From positions 1-13,168 of the forward strand of contig JAKAFG010000035.1 of assembly GCA_021818125.1 (NCBI GenBank): a DNA stretch of 13,168 bases, read 5' to 3'. This DNA comes from Pseudomonadota bacterium. GTDB taxonomy: Bacteria; Pseudomonadota; Gammaproteobacteria; Acidithiobacillales; Acidithiobacillaceae. Below the pieces are notes generated by a model. It saw only the letters and a program-made list of their open reading frames with translations. It did no database searches and was not told the origin of the DNA. A program made the translations under genes and the position numbers. Positions 7,227 to 12,264 of this stretch are shown in pieces (the first letter of the stretch is position 1; each line of letters starts with the position of its first letter).

Positions 7227-7816
7227 CGTTCCGCCAGTAGCTCCAGCAGTCTGCGTAGCGCCATCGCACGATGGCTGCAATCATTTTTTTCTTCCAGACC
7301 CCGCTGCGCCGCACTGCGTAGCCCGCCCGCGGGCCAAAATAGGGGGTCGTAACCAAACCCCTCGTCACCTGCAGGATGCTCACCAATAGCCCCCCGCCAG
7401 AAGCCCTGGGCCACCAGAGGCGAGGGGTCAGCGGCGGATTCCAGAAAGACCATGCAAGCCACATAATAAGCAGTACGGGCCTCTCCCCGCGCCTCCGCCA
7501 GCATCGTCAGCAACTTGGTATTGTTGGCGGTGTCACTGGCCTCTGGGCCGGCATAGCGTGCGGAGTAAAGGCCGGGCGCCCCTTGGAGATAGGGCACACA
7601 AAGCCCGGAATCTTCGGCGAGCGCCGCCATACCACTTTCTGAAGCGGCGTGGCGTGCCTTGAGCAACGCATTTTCGACAAAGGTGGACCCCGTTTCTGCA
7701 ATGCTGGAAATACCCAGTTCCGTTTGACTGACCACCGCAAAGCCATGGGCGGCGAGCACCGGTTGCAGTTCACGCACCTTGCCCGCATTACCGGTGGCCA
7801 GCAGCAAGGGCGTCAT
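7193..7816 (-). CDS. rdgB: dITP/XTP (non-canonical purine NTP) pyrophosphatase RdgB
   Basis: Hydrolyses deaminated purine nucleotides (dITP, ITP, XTP) to the monophosphate and pyrophosphate, keeping them out of DNA and RNA. The 207 residues are slightly longer than the usual 195-200. Family motifs: LLLATGNAGKVREL at the N-terminus, ETGSTFVENALLKAR, LAEDSGLCV with the metal-binding acidic residue, GLYSARYAG, FGYDPLF, and near the end EEKNDCSHRAMAL, where KN and SHR are kept but the flanking residues differ from the common KNxxSHRGKAL. I chose the ATG at 7816, which overlaps the rph stop as ATGA and gives the normal N-terminus; a GTG at 7834 is possible but would add six residues. It forms a two-gene unit with rph. 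Its last 34 bp overlap the convergent sigma-factor gene. Confidence 0.95.
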   Translation of the reverse strand: MTPLLLATGNAGKVRELQPVLAAHGFAVVSQTELGISSIAETGSTFVENALLKARHAASESGMAALAEDSGLCVPYLQGAPGLYSARYAGPEASDTANNTKLLTMLAEARGEARTAYYVACMVFLESAADPSPLVAQGFWRGAIGEHPAGDEGFGYDPLFWPAGGLRSAAQRGLEEKNDCSHRAMALRRLLELLAERQTPQPLSLND

Positions 7817-8541
7817 GAACGGGCTTCCGGACACTCCTGATACTGACGTGCCACTAATTCAGCGATTCCCTTGCGCGCCAGCCCCAGCATTTCGGCCATT
7901 TGCTCAGCACTGAATACCGCGCCCTCCGCGGTTCCCTGCACTTCTACAAACGCACCTGCACCGGTCATCACCACATTCATATCCACGTCGGCATTACTGT
8001 CTTCGGCATAGTCGAGATCCAGCACCGCCTGTCCCTGGTAGATGCCCACTGAAACAGCCGCCACCCAGTCCCGCAAGGGATTATTCTGAACCCGCCCCGC
8101 CGCACGCAGGTGCTGCAGGGCATCGGCCACCGCCAGACAAGCGCCGGTAATACTCGCAGTGCGGGTTCCGCCATCGGCCTGAAGCACGTCACAATCCACC
8201 CAGATAGTGCGCTCGCCTAAGGCCTGCAAATCTACGGCGGCACGCAGACTACGGCCGATGAGGCGTTGAATTTCATGGGTGCGTCCGCCGATGCGTCCCT
8301 TGGCAGATTCCCGTGCTACCCGCTCCCGGGTTGCGCGCGGCAACATACTATATTCTGCTGTCACCCACCCCTTGCCCGCGCCGCGCAGAAAGGGTGGCAC
8401 TTTTTCCTCGACGCTGGCGGTGCACAGCACTTTGGTATCGCCGCAGGCTATCAGCACCGAGCCCTCGGCATGTTTGGTAAAATTTCGGGTGACCTGTACC
8501 GGACGCAAGGCGTCAGCACTTCTTCCACTGGGACGTGTCAT
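7813..8541 (-). CDS. rph: Ribonuclease PH
   Basis: Phosphate-dependent 3'-to-5' exoribonuclease that trims tRNA precursors and other structured RNAs, acting as a hexamer. The 242 residues match the family. Motifs: RPSGRSADALRPV at the start, CGDTKVLCTASVEEKVPPFLRG, GKGWVTAEYSMLPRAT, the arginine-rich GRIGGRTHEIQRLIGRSLRA that binds phosphate and RNA, and DCDVLQADGGTRTASITGA. A TTG at 8598 opens a longer frame, but the extra 19 residues do not resemble the family; the ATG at 8541 gives the canonical MTRPSGR start. No good Shine-Dalgarno is visible in front of it. The stop overlaps rdgB by four bases (ATGA), so the two are co-translated. It is divergent from the cyclic-nucleotide-binding gene. 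Confidence 0.97.
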   Translation of the reverse strand: MTRPSGRSADALRPVQVTRNFTKHAEGSVLIACGDTKVLCTASVEEKVPPFLRGAGKGWVTAEYSMLPRATRERVARESAKGRIGGRTHEIQRLIGRSLRAAVDLQALGERTIWVDCDVLQADGGTRTASITGACLAVADALQHLRAAGRVQNNPLRDWVAAVSVGIYQGQAVLDLDYAEDSNADVDMNVVMTGAGAFVEVQGTAEGAVFSAEQMAEMLGLARKGIAELVARQYQECPEARS

Positions 8542-8568
8542 GGGAATACTCGTTGGAGGTAGTGGCGC

Positions 8569-8598
8569 ATTGTACCGTGAGGAGACGATAGGATTCAA
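8569..8598 (-). promoter_or_regulatory. Predicted promoter of rph-rdgB
   Basis: On the minus strand, TTGAAT (-35, 8598-8593), an 18-bp spacer and TACAAT (-10, 8574-8569, 5 of 6). Transcription would start near 8562, leaving about 20 nt before the rph ATG. It lies in the 128-bp divergent gap with the cyclic-nucleotide-binding gene. Confidence 0.5.
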
Positions 8599-8632
8599 AG
8601 CAAGGCTCTGTCCCTCTCCACCCTTCAGCCAC

Positions 8633-8638
8633 TATAAT
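8633..8638 (+). promoter_or_regulatory. Candidate -10 box for the cyclic-nucleotide-binding gene
   Basis: A perfect TATAAT at 8633-8638 without a convincing -35 box at 16-18 bp. It would place the transcript start near 8645, about 25 nt before the chosen ATG at 8670. Its overlap with the ATG at 8637 argues that the latter is not a translation start. A weak -35 would fit an activator-dependent promoter, but no activator site was recognised. Confidence 0.4.
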
Positions 8639-8669
8639 GATAGAAATCCGCTTCCCAGAGGAACGAATC

Positions 8670-9164
8670 ATGTCTGGCCTTGCCCACGTAGAAATCGCAC
8701 AATTTTTGAAACAGCACCATCTGGCCCAGTCTCTGACCATCAGCGAAATCCAGACCCTTGCAGAATATGTCACCCATGCCCAGTTCCACATGGACCAGGT
8801 GATTGCCGAATGGGGTACGCTAGGGGAGGCCCTGTTCTTCTGCGTCAAGGGTGAAATGGCCATCATTCACCACACCGCCGATGGCGACGAAGTAGAAGTG
8901 GTCCGGGTACGTGATGGGGAGATGGCTGGAGAGATGTCCTTTTTCGATCGTCAGCCACGTAGCGCCCGCATCCTCGCCAAGAGTGACGATACTCAGGTGC
9001 TGGTCCTCACCCGCGCCCGTTATCAGCGATTAAAGGTAGAGAAACCTTACATTACTGTGAACATCTTGGAACAGGCCATCATCAGTCTCGACCACCTTTT
9101 CCGTAGTCTTTCACAAAATTATACCGATTTTTCCACCTACATTTACGGCAAGGGGAAACGTTAA
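8670..9164 (+). CDS. Stand-alone cyclic-nucleotide-binding (CRP N-domain-like) protein
   Basis: A 164-residue soluble protein made of one cNMP-binding beta-roll (about 20-122) and a C-terminal helical tail (about 123-155). The phosphate-binding cassette GEMSFFDRQPRSARI (about 87-101) keeps the residues that in E. coli CRP contact cAMP: Gly-Glu (here G87, E88) and Arg-Ser (here R97, S98). It should therefore be able to bind a cyclic nucleotide. Unlike CRP/FNR regulators it stops after the dimerisation-helix region, with no helix-turn-helix and no fused enzyme domain. The output is thus unknown, perhaps through a partner protein. The start is ATG 8670 with AGAGGA seven bases upstream; ATG 8637 lies inside a -10 box and is rejected. 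It is divergent from rph and ends 9 bp from the convergent LON-domain gene. No symbol assigned. Confidence 0.88.
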   Translation: MSGLAHVEIAQFLKQHHLAQSLTISEIQTLAEYVTHAQFHMDQVIAEWGTLGEALFFCVKGEMAIIHHTADGDEVEVVRVRDGEMAGEMSFFDRQPRSARILAKSDDTQVLVLTRARYQRLKVEKPYITVNILEQAIISLDHLFRSLSQNYTDFSTYIYGKGKR

Positions 9165-9174
9165 GATTCGTTTC
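9155..9174. terminator. Small hairpin between convergent stop codons
   Basis: GAAACG (9155-9160) and CGTTTC (9169-9174) form a perfect 6-bp stem with an 8-nt loop that includes the stop of the cyclic-nucleotide-binding gene and touches the stop of the LON-domain gene. It could end or stabilise transcripts from both sides. There is no T-run and the stem is AT-rich, so intrinsic terminator activity is doubtful. Confidence 0.25.
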
Positions 9175-9728
9175 TACGCGCCGCGCTGGTTGAGCAGATC
9201 CATAATGCGGCGCAGTCGCTCCAGGGGATCCTGAAGGAAGAGGAGCTGTTGCTTTTCTTCTGGAGAGGCGGGCAGTGCCTGCGCCAGAATCATTCCGGCG
9301 CTGCTGGCGTCCATCTCTGCGGCGGACTCCTTGCCCACTAACTCTTCAAGGATAGAGCGCAACACGTCACTTTCGCGGCGCATGGGCACGATGGGCTCCG
9401 CGGCCCATCGATGAATGGAAGCCACCGCCAACGGTCCATCATAACGCCAGTCCTGAATGGTGAAGCGTTCCTGCCCTTGCACCTGAATCTGGAGAACACC
9501 TGCCTCACCACCCCAGTCCACAATGCGTGCCAAAGTACCCACCAACTCCGGCTCGACATGACCATCGCTCCAGGAGTGGCTGAGGCAAATGCCAAAATCA
9601 CGACCTTGCCGCAGTGAAGCGCTGATCATGTCCAGATAACGTGGCTCAAAAATACGCAGCCCTAATAAAGCCTTTGGGAAAAGCACCGTTCGGAGTAAAA
9701 ATAAGGGCGTCCAGTCTGTTTCCGTCAC
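9174..9728 (-). CDS. LON N-terminal (substrate-binding) domain protein
   Basis: A 184-residue protein that matches only the N-terminal PUA-like LON substrate-binding domain: LFLLRTVLFPKALLGLRIFEPRYLDMI (about residues 9-35, the family hallmark), then GRDFGICL, LVGTLARIVDW and a helical C-terminal half rich in glutamate ending in DPLERLRRIMDLLNQRGA. The AAA+ ATPase and Ser-Lys protease domains of Lon are absent, which is normal for this family of stand-alone proteins. The function is not known; a role in recognising unfolded or specific proteins is only inferred from Lon. I chose the GTG at 9728 because AGGAG lies six bases upstream. The gene is divergent from hemW with only 24 bp between the start codons, so each promoter must lie in the other's coding sequence or leader. 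Confidence 0.9.
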   Translation of the reverse strand: MTETDWTPLFLLRTVLFPKALLGLRIFEPRYLDMISASLRQGRDFGICLSHSWSDGHVEPELVGTLARIVDWGGEAGVLQIQVQGQERFTIQDWRYDGPLAVASIHRWAAEPIVPMRRESDVLRSILEELVGKESAAEMDASSAGMILAQALPASPEEKQQLLFLQDPLERLRRIMDLLNQRGA

Positions 9729-9752
9729 CTGTCACTCCTCTCACGAGTACCC

Positions 9753-10910
9753 ATGAACCCCACCCTAAAACCATCGTCGTCATTTTCGCTCTATGTGCAT
9801 CTGCCCTGGTGCAAGGCCAAGTGCCCCTATTGCGATTTCAATTCCCACGCCGCTGACAGCATTCCGGCAGAACGTTATCTGTCCGCACTACTTGCTGACC
9901 TGGATCGCGAACTGCCACGCATCTGGGGACGTCGTGTGCAGACTGTTTTTATCGGTGGTGGCACCCCCAGCCTCTTTCCGCCAGAAATCATCGACCGTCT
10001 GCTCTCCGAGATCCGCGCCCGCCTGCGGCCGCTGCCCGGCCTGGAAGTGACGCTGGAGGCCAACCCAGGGGCGATAGAAGCGGCCTCTTTTCGCGCCTTC
10101 CGGGATGCAGGCGTTACCCGGCTCTCTTTGGGCATCCAATCTTTCAATGACATCTTCCTGCAACGGCTCGGCCGCATTCACGATGCGGCGGCAGCCCACC
10201 GCGCGGTGGAACTCGCCATCGCCGCTGAATTCAAAAGCTATAATCTCGATCTCATTTTTGCCCTGCCGGGGCAGGATCTCGCGGCTGCACGATCAGACCT
10301 GCAAACCGCACTGGACTATGCACCCCCTCATCTGTCCCTCTACCAACTCACCCTGGAGGAAGGGACTCCTTTTGCAAGCCATCCGCCAGCAAACCTGCCG
10401 GACAACGATCAGGCAGCCGACATGGAAAATGCCCTACGTCAGCAACTCCAGGAGGCCGGGCTGCCGCGCTACGAGATATCCGCGCATGCCCTGCCCGGCC
10501 AACGCTGCCAGCACAATCGCAATTACTGGCTCTATGGCGACTACCTCGGCATCGGTGCCGGGGCGCACGGCAAGATCACCTTGCCCGAGGGCATCTGGCG
10601 CAGCCGCAAACCCCGCCGCCCGGAAAGTTATATGGCCGACGCGCTGAGTGATGTCGACGCCATTGGCGACTATGCGCCCGTTTTAGTTGCCGACAGACCC
10701 TTCGAGTTCATGCTCAACGCCCTGCGCCTAACGGATGGCTTCCCCATGGCGTTATTTCCGGAACGTATCGGCCTGTCATGGCCGATGATTCAGCTACAAA
10801 TTCGTCGGGCCGAGCGCGATGGCTTAGTCGAAATCAAAGGGGAAACCCTACGACCCACCGCACTCGGGCTCAATTTTTACAACGACCTCTGTGCGCGTTT
10901 TGTACCGTGA
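9753..10910 (+). CDS. hemW: HemW-like radical SAM protein (heme chaperone family)
   Basis: Radical SAM protein related to coproporphyrinogen dehydrogenase HemN but acting, in characterised cases, as a heme-binding chaperone. The cluster motif is C20-x3-C24-x2-C27 (PWCKAKCPYCDF). The position that is cysteine in HemN (CxxxCxxCxC) is Phe29, which marks HemW. Also present are GGGTPS (SAM binding), LEANPG, the LSLGIQSFN segment and the HemW-type HNxxYW motif (QHNRNYWLYGDYLGIG), followed by the C-terminal HemN-C domain. The 385 residues are the usual size. The start is ATG 9753, just beyond a weak ACGAG ribosome site. A weak promoter (TTGGGA 9674-9679, 16 bp, TAAAAA 9696-9701) is visible inside the divergent LON-domain gene. 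In many proteobacteria hemW follows rdgB; here two unrelated genes separate them. It ends 14 bp from the convergent ferritin-like gene. Confidence 0.96.
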   Translation: MNPTLKPSSSFSLYVHLPWCKAKCPYCDFNSHAADSIPAERYLSALLADLDRELPRIWGRRVQTVFIGGGTPSLFPPEIIDRLLSEIRARLRPLPGLEVTLEANPGAIEAASFRAFRDAGVTRLSLGIQSFNDIFLQRLGRIHDAAAAHRAVELAIAAEFKSYNLDLIFALPGQDLAAARSDLQTALDYAPPHLSLYQLTLEEGTPFASHPPANLPDNDQAADMENALRQQLQEAGLPRYEISAHALPGQRCQHNRNYWLYGDYLGIGAGAHGKITLPEGIWRSRKPRRPESYMADALSDVDAIGDYAPVLVADRPFEFMLNALRLTDGFPMALFPERIGLSWPMIQLQIRRAERDGLVEIKGETLRPTALGLNFYNDLCARFVP

Positions 10911-10924
10911 CGGTGCGATCCGTT

Positions 10925-11236
10925 TTACTCTCGTCCCATCGCCTCAGCTTCGTGGCCGGTGATGGAGCCTTTGCTGAACAAGTACTCACGCAATTCCTTA
11001 TCCAGACGCGGCATTTTGCGGCGCAGCCACTCCAGGACCATAGCAGCGTGCTCAATTTCTTCATCTCGGTTGTGTTCCAGGACTTGCTTGAGAGTAGGGT
11101 CCTTGCAGGCATCGGCGCGCTGCTGGTACCAGTCGACCGCTTCAAGCTCCTCCATCAGCGAGGAAATGGCCCGGTGGATGTCCACGGTTTCGGGGGACAA
11201 GGACTCGAGGGATTCATGCAAAGTTTCATGCGCCAT
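10925..11236 (-). CDS. Encapsulin-cargo-type ferritin-like protein (EncFtn family) without cargo peptide
   Basis: A 103-residue two-helix ferritin-like protein closely resembling the encapsulated ferritins, which oxidise Fe(II) at a site formed between two subunits. The core HRAISSLMEELEAVDWY (about 21-37) and HNRDEEIEHAAMVLEWLRR (about 55-73) keep the residues that by family alignment form the ferroxidase centre (E30, E60, H63), the entry-site glutamates (E29, E32) and the W36-Y37 pair. YLFSKGSITGHEAEA follows. EncFtn cargo proteins normally carry a further C-terminal tail ending in an encapsulin-docking peptide; here the stop comes directly after AEAMGRE, and the bases after the stop do not encode a remnant. 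No encapsulin gene is in the window. The start is ATG 11236, with a perfect AAAGGAG six bases upstream. It is likely an iron-storage or iron/peroxide-detoxifying protein; whether it works inside a capsid is open. Confidence 0.88.
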   Translation of the reverse strand: MAHETLHESLESLSPETVDIHRAISSLMEELEAVDWYQQRADACKDPTLKQVLEHNRDEEIEHAAMVLEWLRRKMPRLDKELREYLFSKGSITGHEAEAMGRE

Positions 11237-11245
11237 AACCAACTC

Positions 11246-11344
11246 CTTTGGGCAGACTAATGAAATATCCCTCAAATCATAGTCCAAAGTCTGGACAAAA
11301 CCAAAGCGCTCCCAGCTTTGGACTCGCTCGCATCCTGTCCAAAG
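11246..11344. repeat. Cluster of five CCAAAG/CTTTGG boxes over the divergent start region
   Basis: CTTTGG occurs at 11246-11251 and 11316-11321, and CCAAAG at 11284-11289, 11301-11306 and 11339-11344. Three of them extend to perfect 8-mers: GTCCAAAG at 11282-11289 and 11337-11344, and its inverse CTTTGGAC at 11316-11323. CCAAAGC (11301-11307) and GCTTTGG (11315-11321) form a 7-bp inverted repeat with a 7-nt loop. The cluster lies in the first codons of the pseudouridine synthase gene and spans the predicted EncFtn promoter. It could be an operator array or an RNA structure; this is inference. Confidence 0.5.
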
Positions 11345-12054
11345 CCGGGCTATGCTCTCGGACGGTGGCGGCGGAATGGATTCGCGCCGGGCGGGTGGAG
11401 GTGGACGGTTGTCGGATACACGATCCAGAGGCGCGCTTCGCCCTGTCCGGCCCGAAAATCTGTGTCGATGGTATCGAGGTCACCGCGAGTGCCCGCCAGG
11501 TCTTGCTGCTGCACAAACCGCGCGGAGTCCTTACCACCCGTCAGGATGAAAAGGGGCGTGCCACCGTGTACGACCTGCTGCCCAAGAGTCCATGGCTGGC
11601 CCCCGTGGGACGTCTGGATCAGGCCAGCTCCGGCCTGCTGCTTTTCAGCAATGATCCGTACTGGGCGCAACAACTGCTAGATCCCGACCAGCATGTGGCC
11701 AAGACCTACCATGTGCAGATTCGCCCGCCTCTCTCTGCCAGCGCCGCAGCCCAACTGGCGGCTGGCTCCGTGCTCGACGGCGAACATTGTCTGCCGATGC
11801 AGATCAGGGAGTTACGCTGCGGTGGCAAAACCCAATGGCTGGAGTTTATTTTGCAGGAAGGACGCAATCGCCAGATCCGGCGTCTGCTTGCCGCTTGCGA
11901 CAGGGAAGTGTTGCGACTGATTCGCGTAGCGGTGGGAAACCTGCCCCTCGGCGAACTGCGTCCGGGCGAATGGCGCTGGCTGCGCAGCGATGAGGAAGAC
12001 CTGTTACGCCAGACACCGTCATCCCATGACATTCCACGTTTCCCACCAGAATAA
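11260..12054 (+). CDS. rRNA pseudouridine synthase, RsuA/RluB/RluE family, with S4 domain
   Basis: Converts a specific uridine in rRNA to pseudouridine. The 264 residues comprise an N-terminal S4 RNA-binding domain (about 20-75: LARILSKAGLCSR, AEWIRAGRVEVDG) and the catalytic domain. The latter has KPRGVLTTRQDEKGRATVYDLL (about 86-107) and the active-site motif GRLDQASSGLLLFSND (about 117-132), where D120 is the catalytic aspartate. QEGRNRQIRRLLAACDREVLRLIRV (about 203-227) is the family's C-terminal signature. Whether the target is 16S U516 or a 23S site cannot be told from sequence, so no symbol is given. I chose the ATG at 11260; a TTG at 11248 would add four residues, and neither has a strong ribosome site. 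The first 20 residues precede the S4 domain and are probably disordered. Divergent from the EncFtn-type gene. Confidence 0.93.
   Translation: MKYPSNHSPKSGQNQSAPSFGLARILSKAGLCSRTVAAEWIRAGRVEVDGCRIHDPEARFALSGPKICVDGIEVTASARQVLLLHKPRGVLTTRQDEKGRATVYDLLPKSPWLAPVGRLDQASSGLLLFSNDPYWAQQLLDPDQHVAKTYHVQIRPPLSASAAAQLAAGSVLDGEHCLPMQIRELRCGGKTQWLEFILQEGRNRQIRRLLAACDREVLRLIRVAVGNLPLGELRPGEWRWLRSDEEDLLRQTPSSHDIPRFPPE
11276..11304 (-). promoter_or_regulatory. Predicted promoter of the EncFtn-type gene
   Basis: On the minus strand, TTGGTT (-35, 11304-11299, 3 of 6), a 17-bp spacer and TATGAT (-10, 11281-11276, 5 of 6). Transcription would start near 11269 and give a leader of about 32 nt. The weak -35 and the spacer are covered by CCAAAG boxes, as would fit a regulated promoter. 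It lies inside the coding region of the divergent gene because only 23 bp separate the two start codons. Confidence 0.4.
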
Positions 12055-12071
12055 GTCTGACCATGCGGTGC

Positions 12072-12096
12072 ATCGGGCCATAATCCCGGTTTTTCT
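12072..12096 (+). terminator. Weak intrinsic terminator after the pseudouridine synthase gene
   Basis: ATCGGG (12072-12077) pairs with CCCGGT (12085-12090) through six pairs, one of them G-T, around a 7-nt loop. TTTTCTT follows directly. It lies 18 bp past the stop codon, in the right place, but the stem is short. Confidence 0.45.
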
Positions 12097-12133
12097 TGAT
12101 CGCGGTCTATCCCTATTTAGTACCTTCCCCAGC

Positions 12134-12162
12134 TTGCCAGAGAGAGGCGTCGACCTTATACT
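12134..12162 (+). promoter_or_regulatory. Strong sigma-70 promoter of the MFS exporter gene
   Basis: TTGCCA (-35, 12134-12139, 5 of 6), exactly 17 bp, then TATACT (-10, 12157-12162, 5 of 6). Transcription would start near 12169, giving a leader of about 96 nt before the GTG start. The -10 box and the start point lie within the palindrome at 12158-12179, so occupancy of that site would block RNA polymerase. Confidence 0.7.
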
Positions 12163-12179
12163 GACCGAACGGTCGGTAT
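12158..12179. promoter_or_regulatory. TetR-type operator palindrome overlapping the exporter promoter
   Basis: A 22-bp near-perfect palindrome with half-sites ATACtGACCG and CGGTCgGTAT around a central AA. Nine of the ten pairs outside the centre match; the t/g pair breaks the symmetry. ACCG/CGGT-rich dyads of this size are common operators for TetR-family repressors of drug exporters. It covers the -10 box and the predicted start point of the promoter for the DHA2 exporter. No TetR-type gene lies in the window, so the regulator is presumably encoded elsewhere, perhaps beyond the right edge. Confidence 0.65.
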
Positions 12180-12264
12180 CGGCATGCGCATCTTCAGGTC
12201 CAAGCGCCAAAGTGGGTAAAGCGGATCGGTACTAGGATTATCCGTCACAGAGAGGGGCCCATCC

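Noticed and set aside
8542..8598. TTG-initiated N-terminal extension of ribonuclease PH
   Set aside because: The extra residues do not resemble the family, and the predicted promoter lies within this stretch.
8637..8669. Upstream ATG as start of the cyclic-nucleotide-binding protein
   Set aside because: It lies inside a TATAAT box and lacks a ribosome site, while the ATG at 8670 has AGAGGA at good spacing.
10911..10927. Possible bidirectional terminator between hemW and the EncFtn-type gene
   Set aside because: Only 4-5-bp stems (ACCGT/ACGGT with a 1-nt loop, ACGG/CCGT) and a short T-run are present; too weak to call.
12019..12235. Small open frames on both strands in the gap before the exporter
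   Set aside because: They run across the terminator, promoter and palindrome, lack ribosome sites and show no domain.
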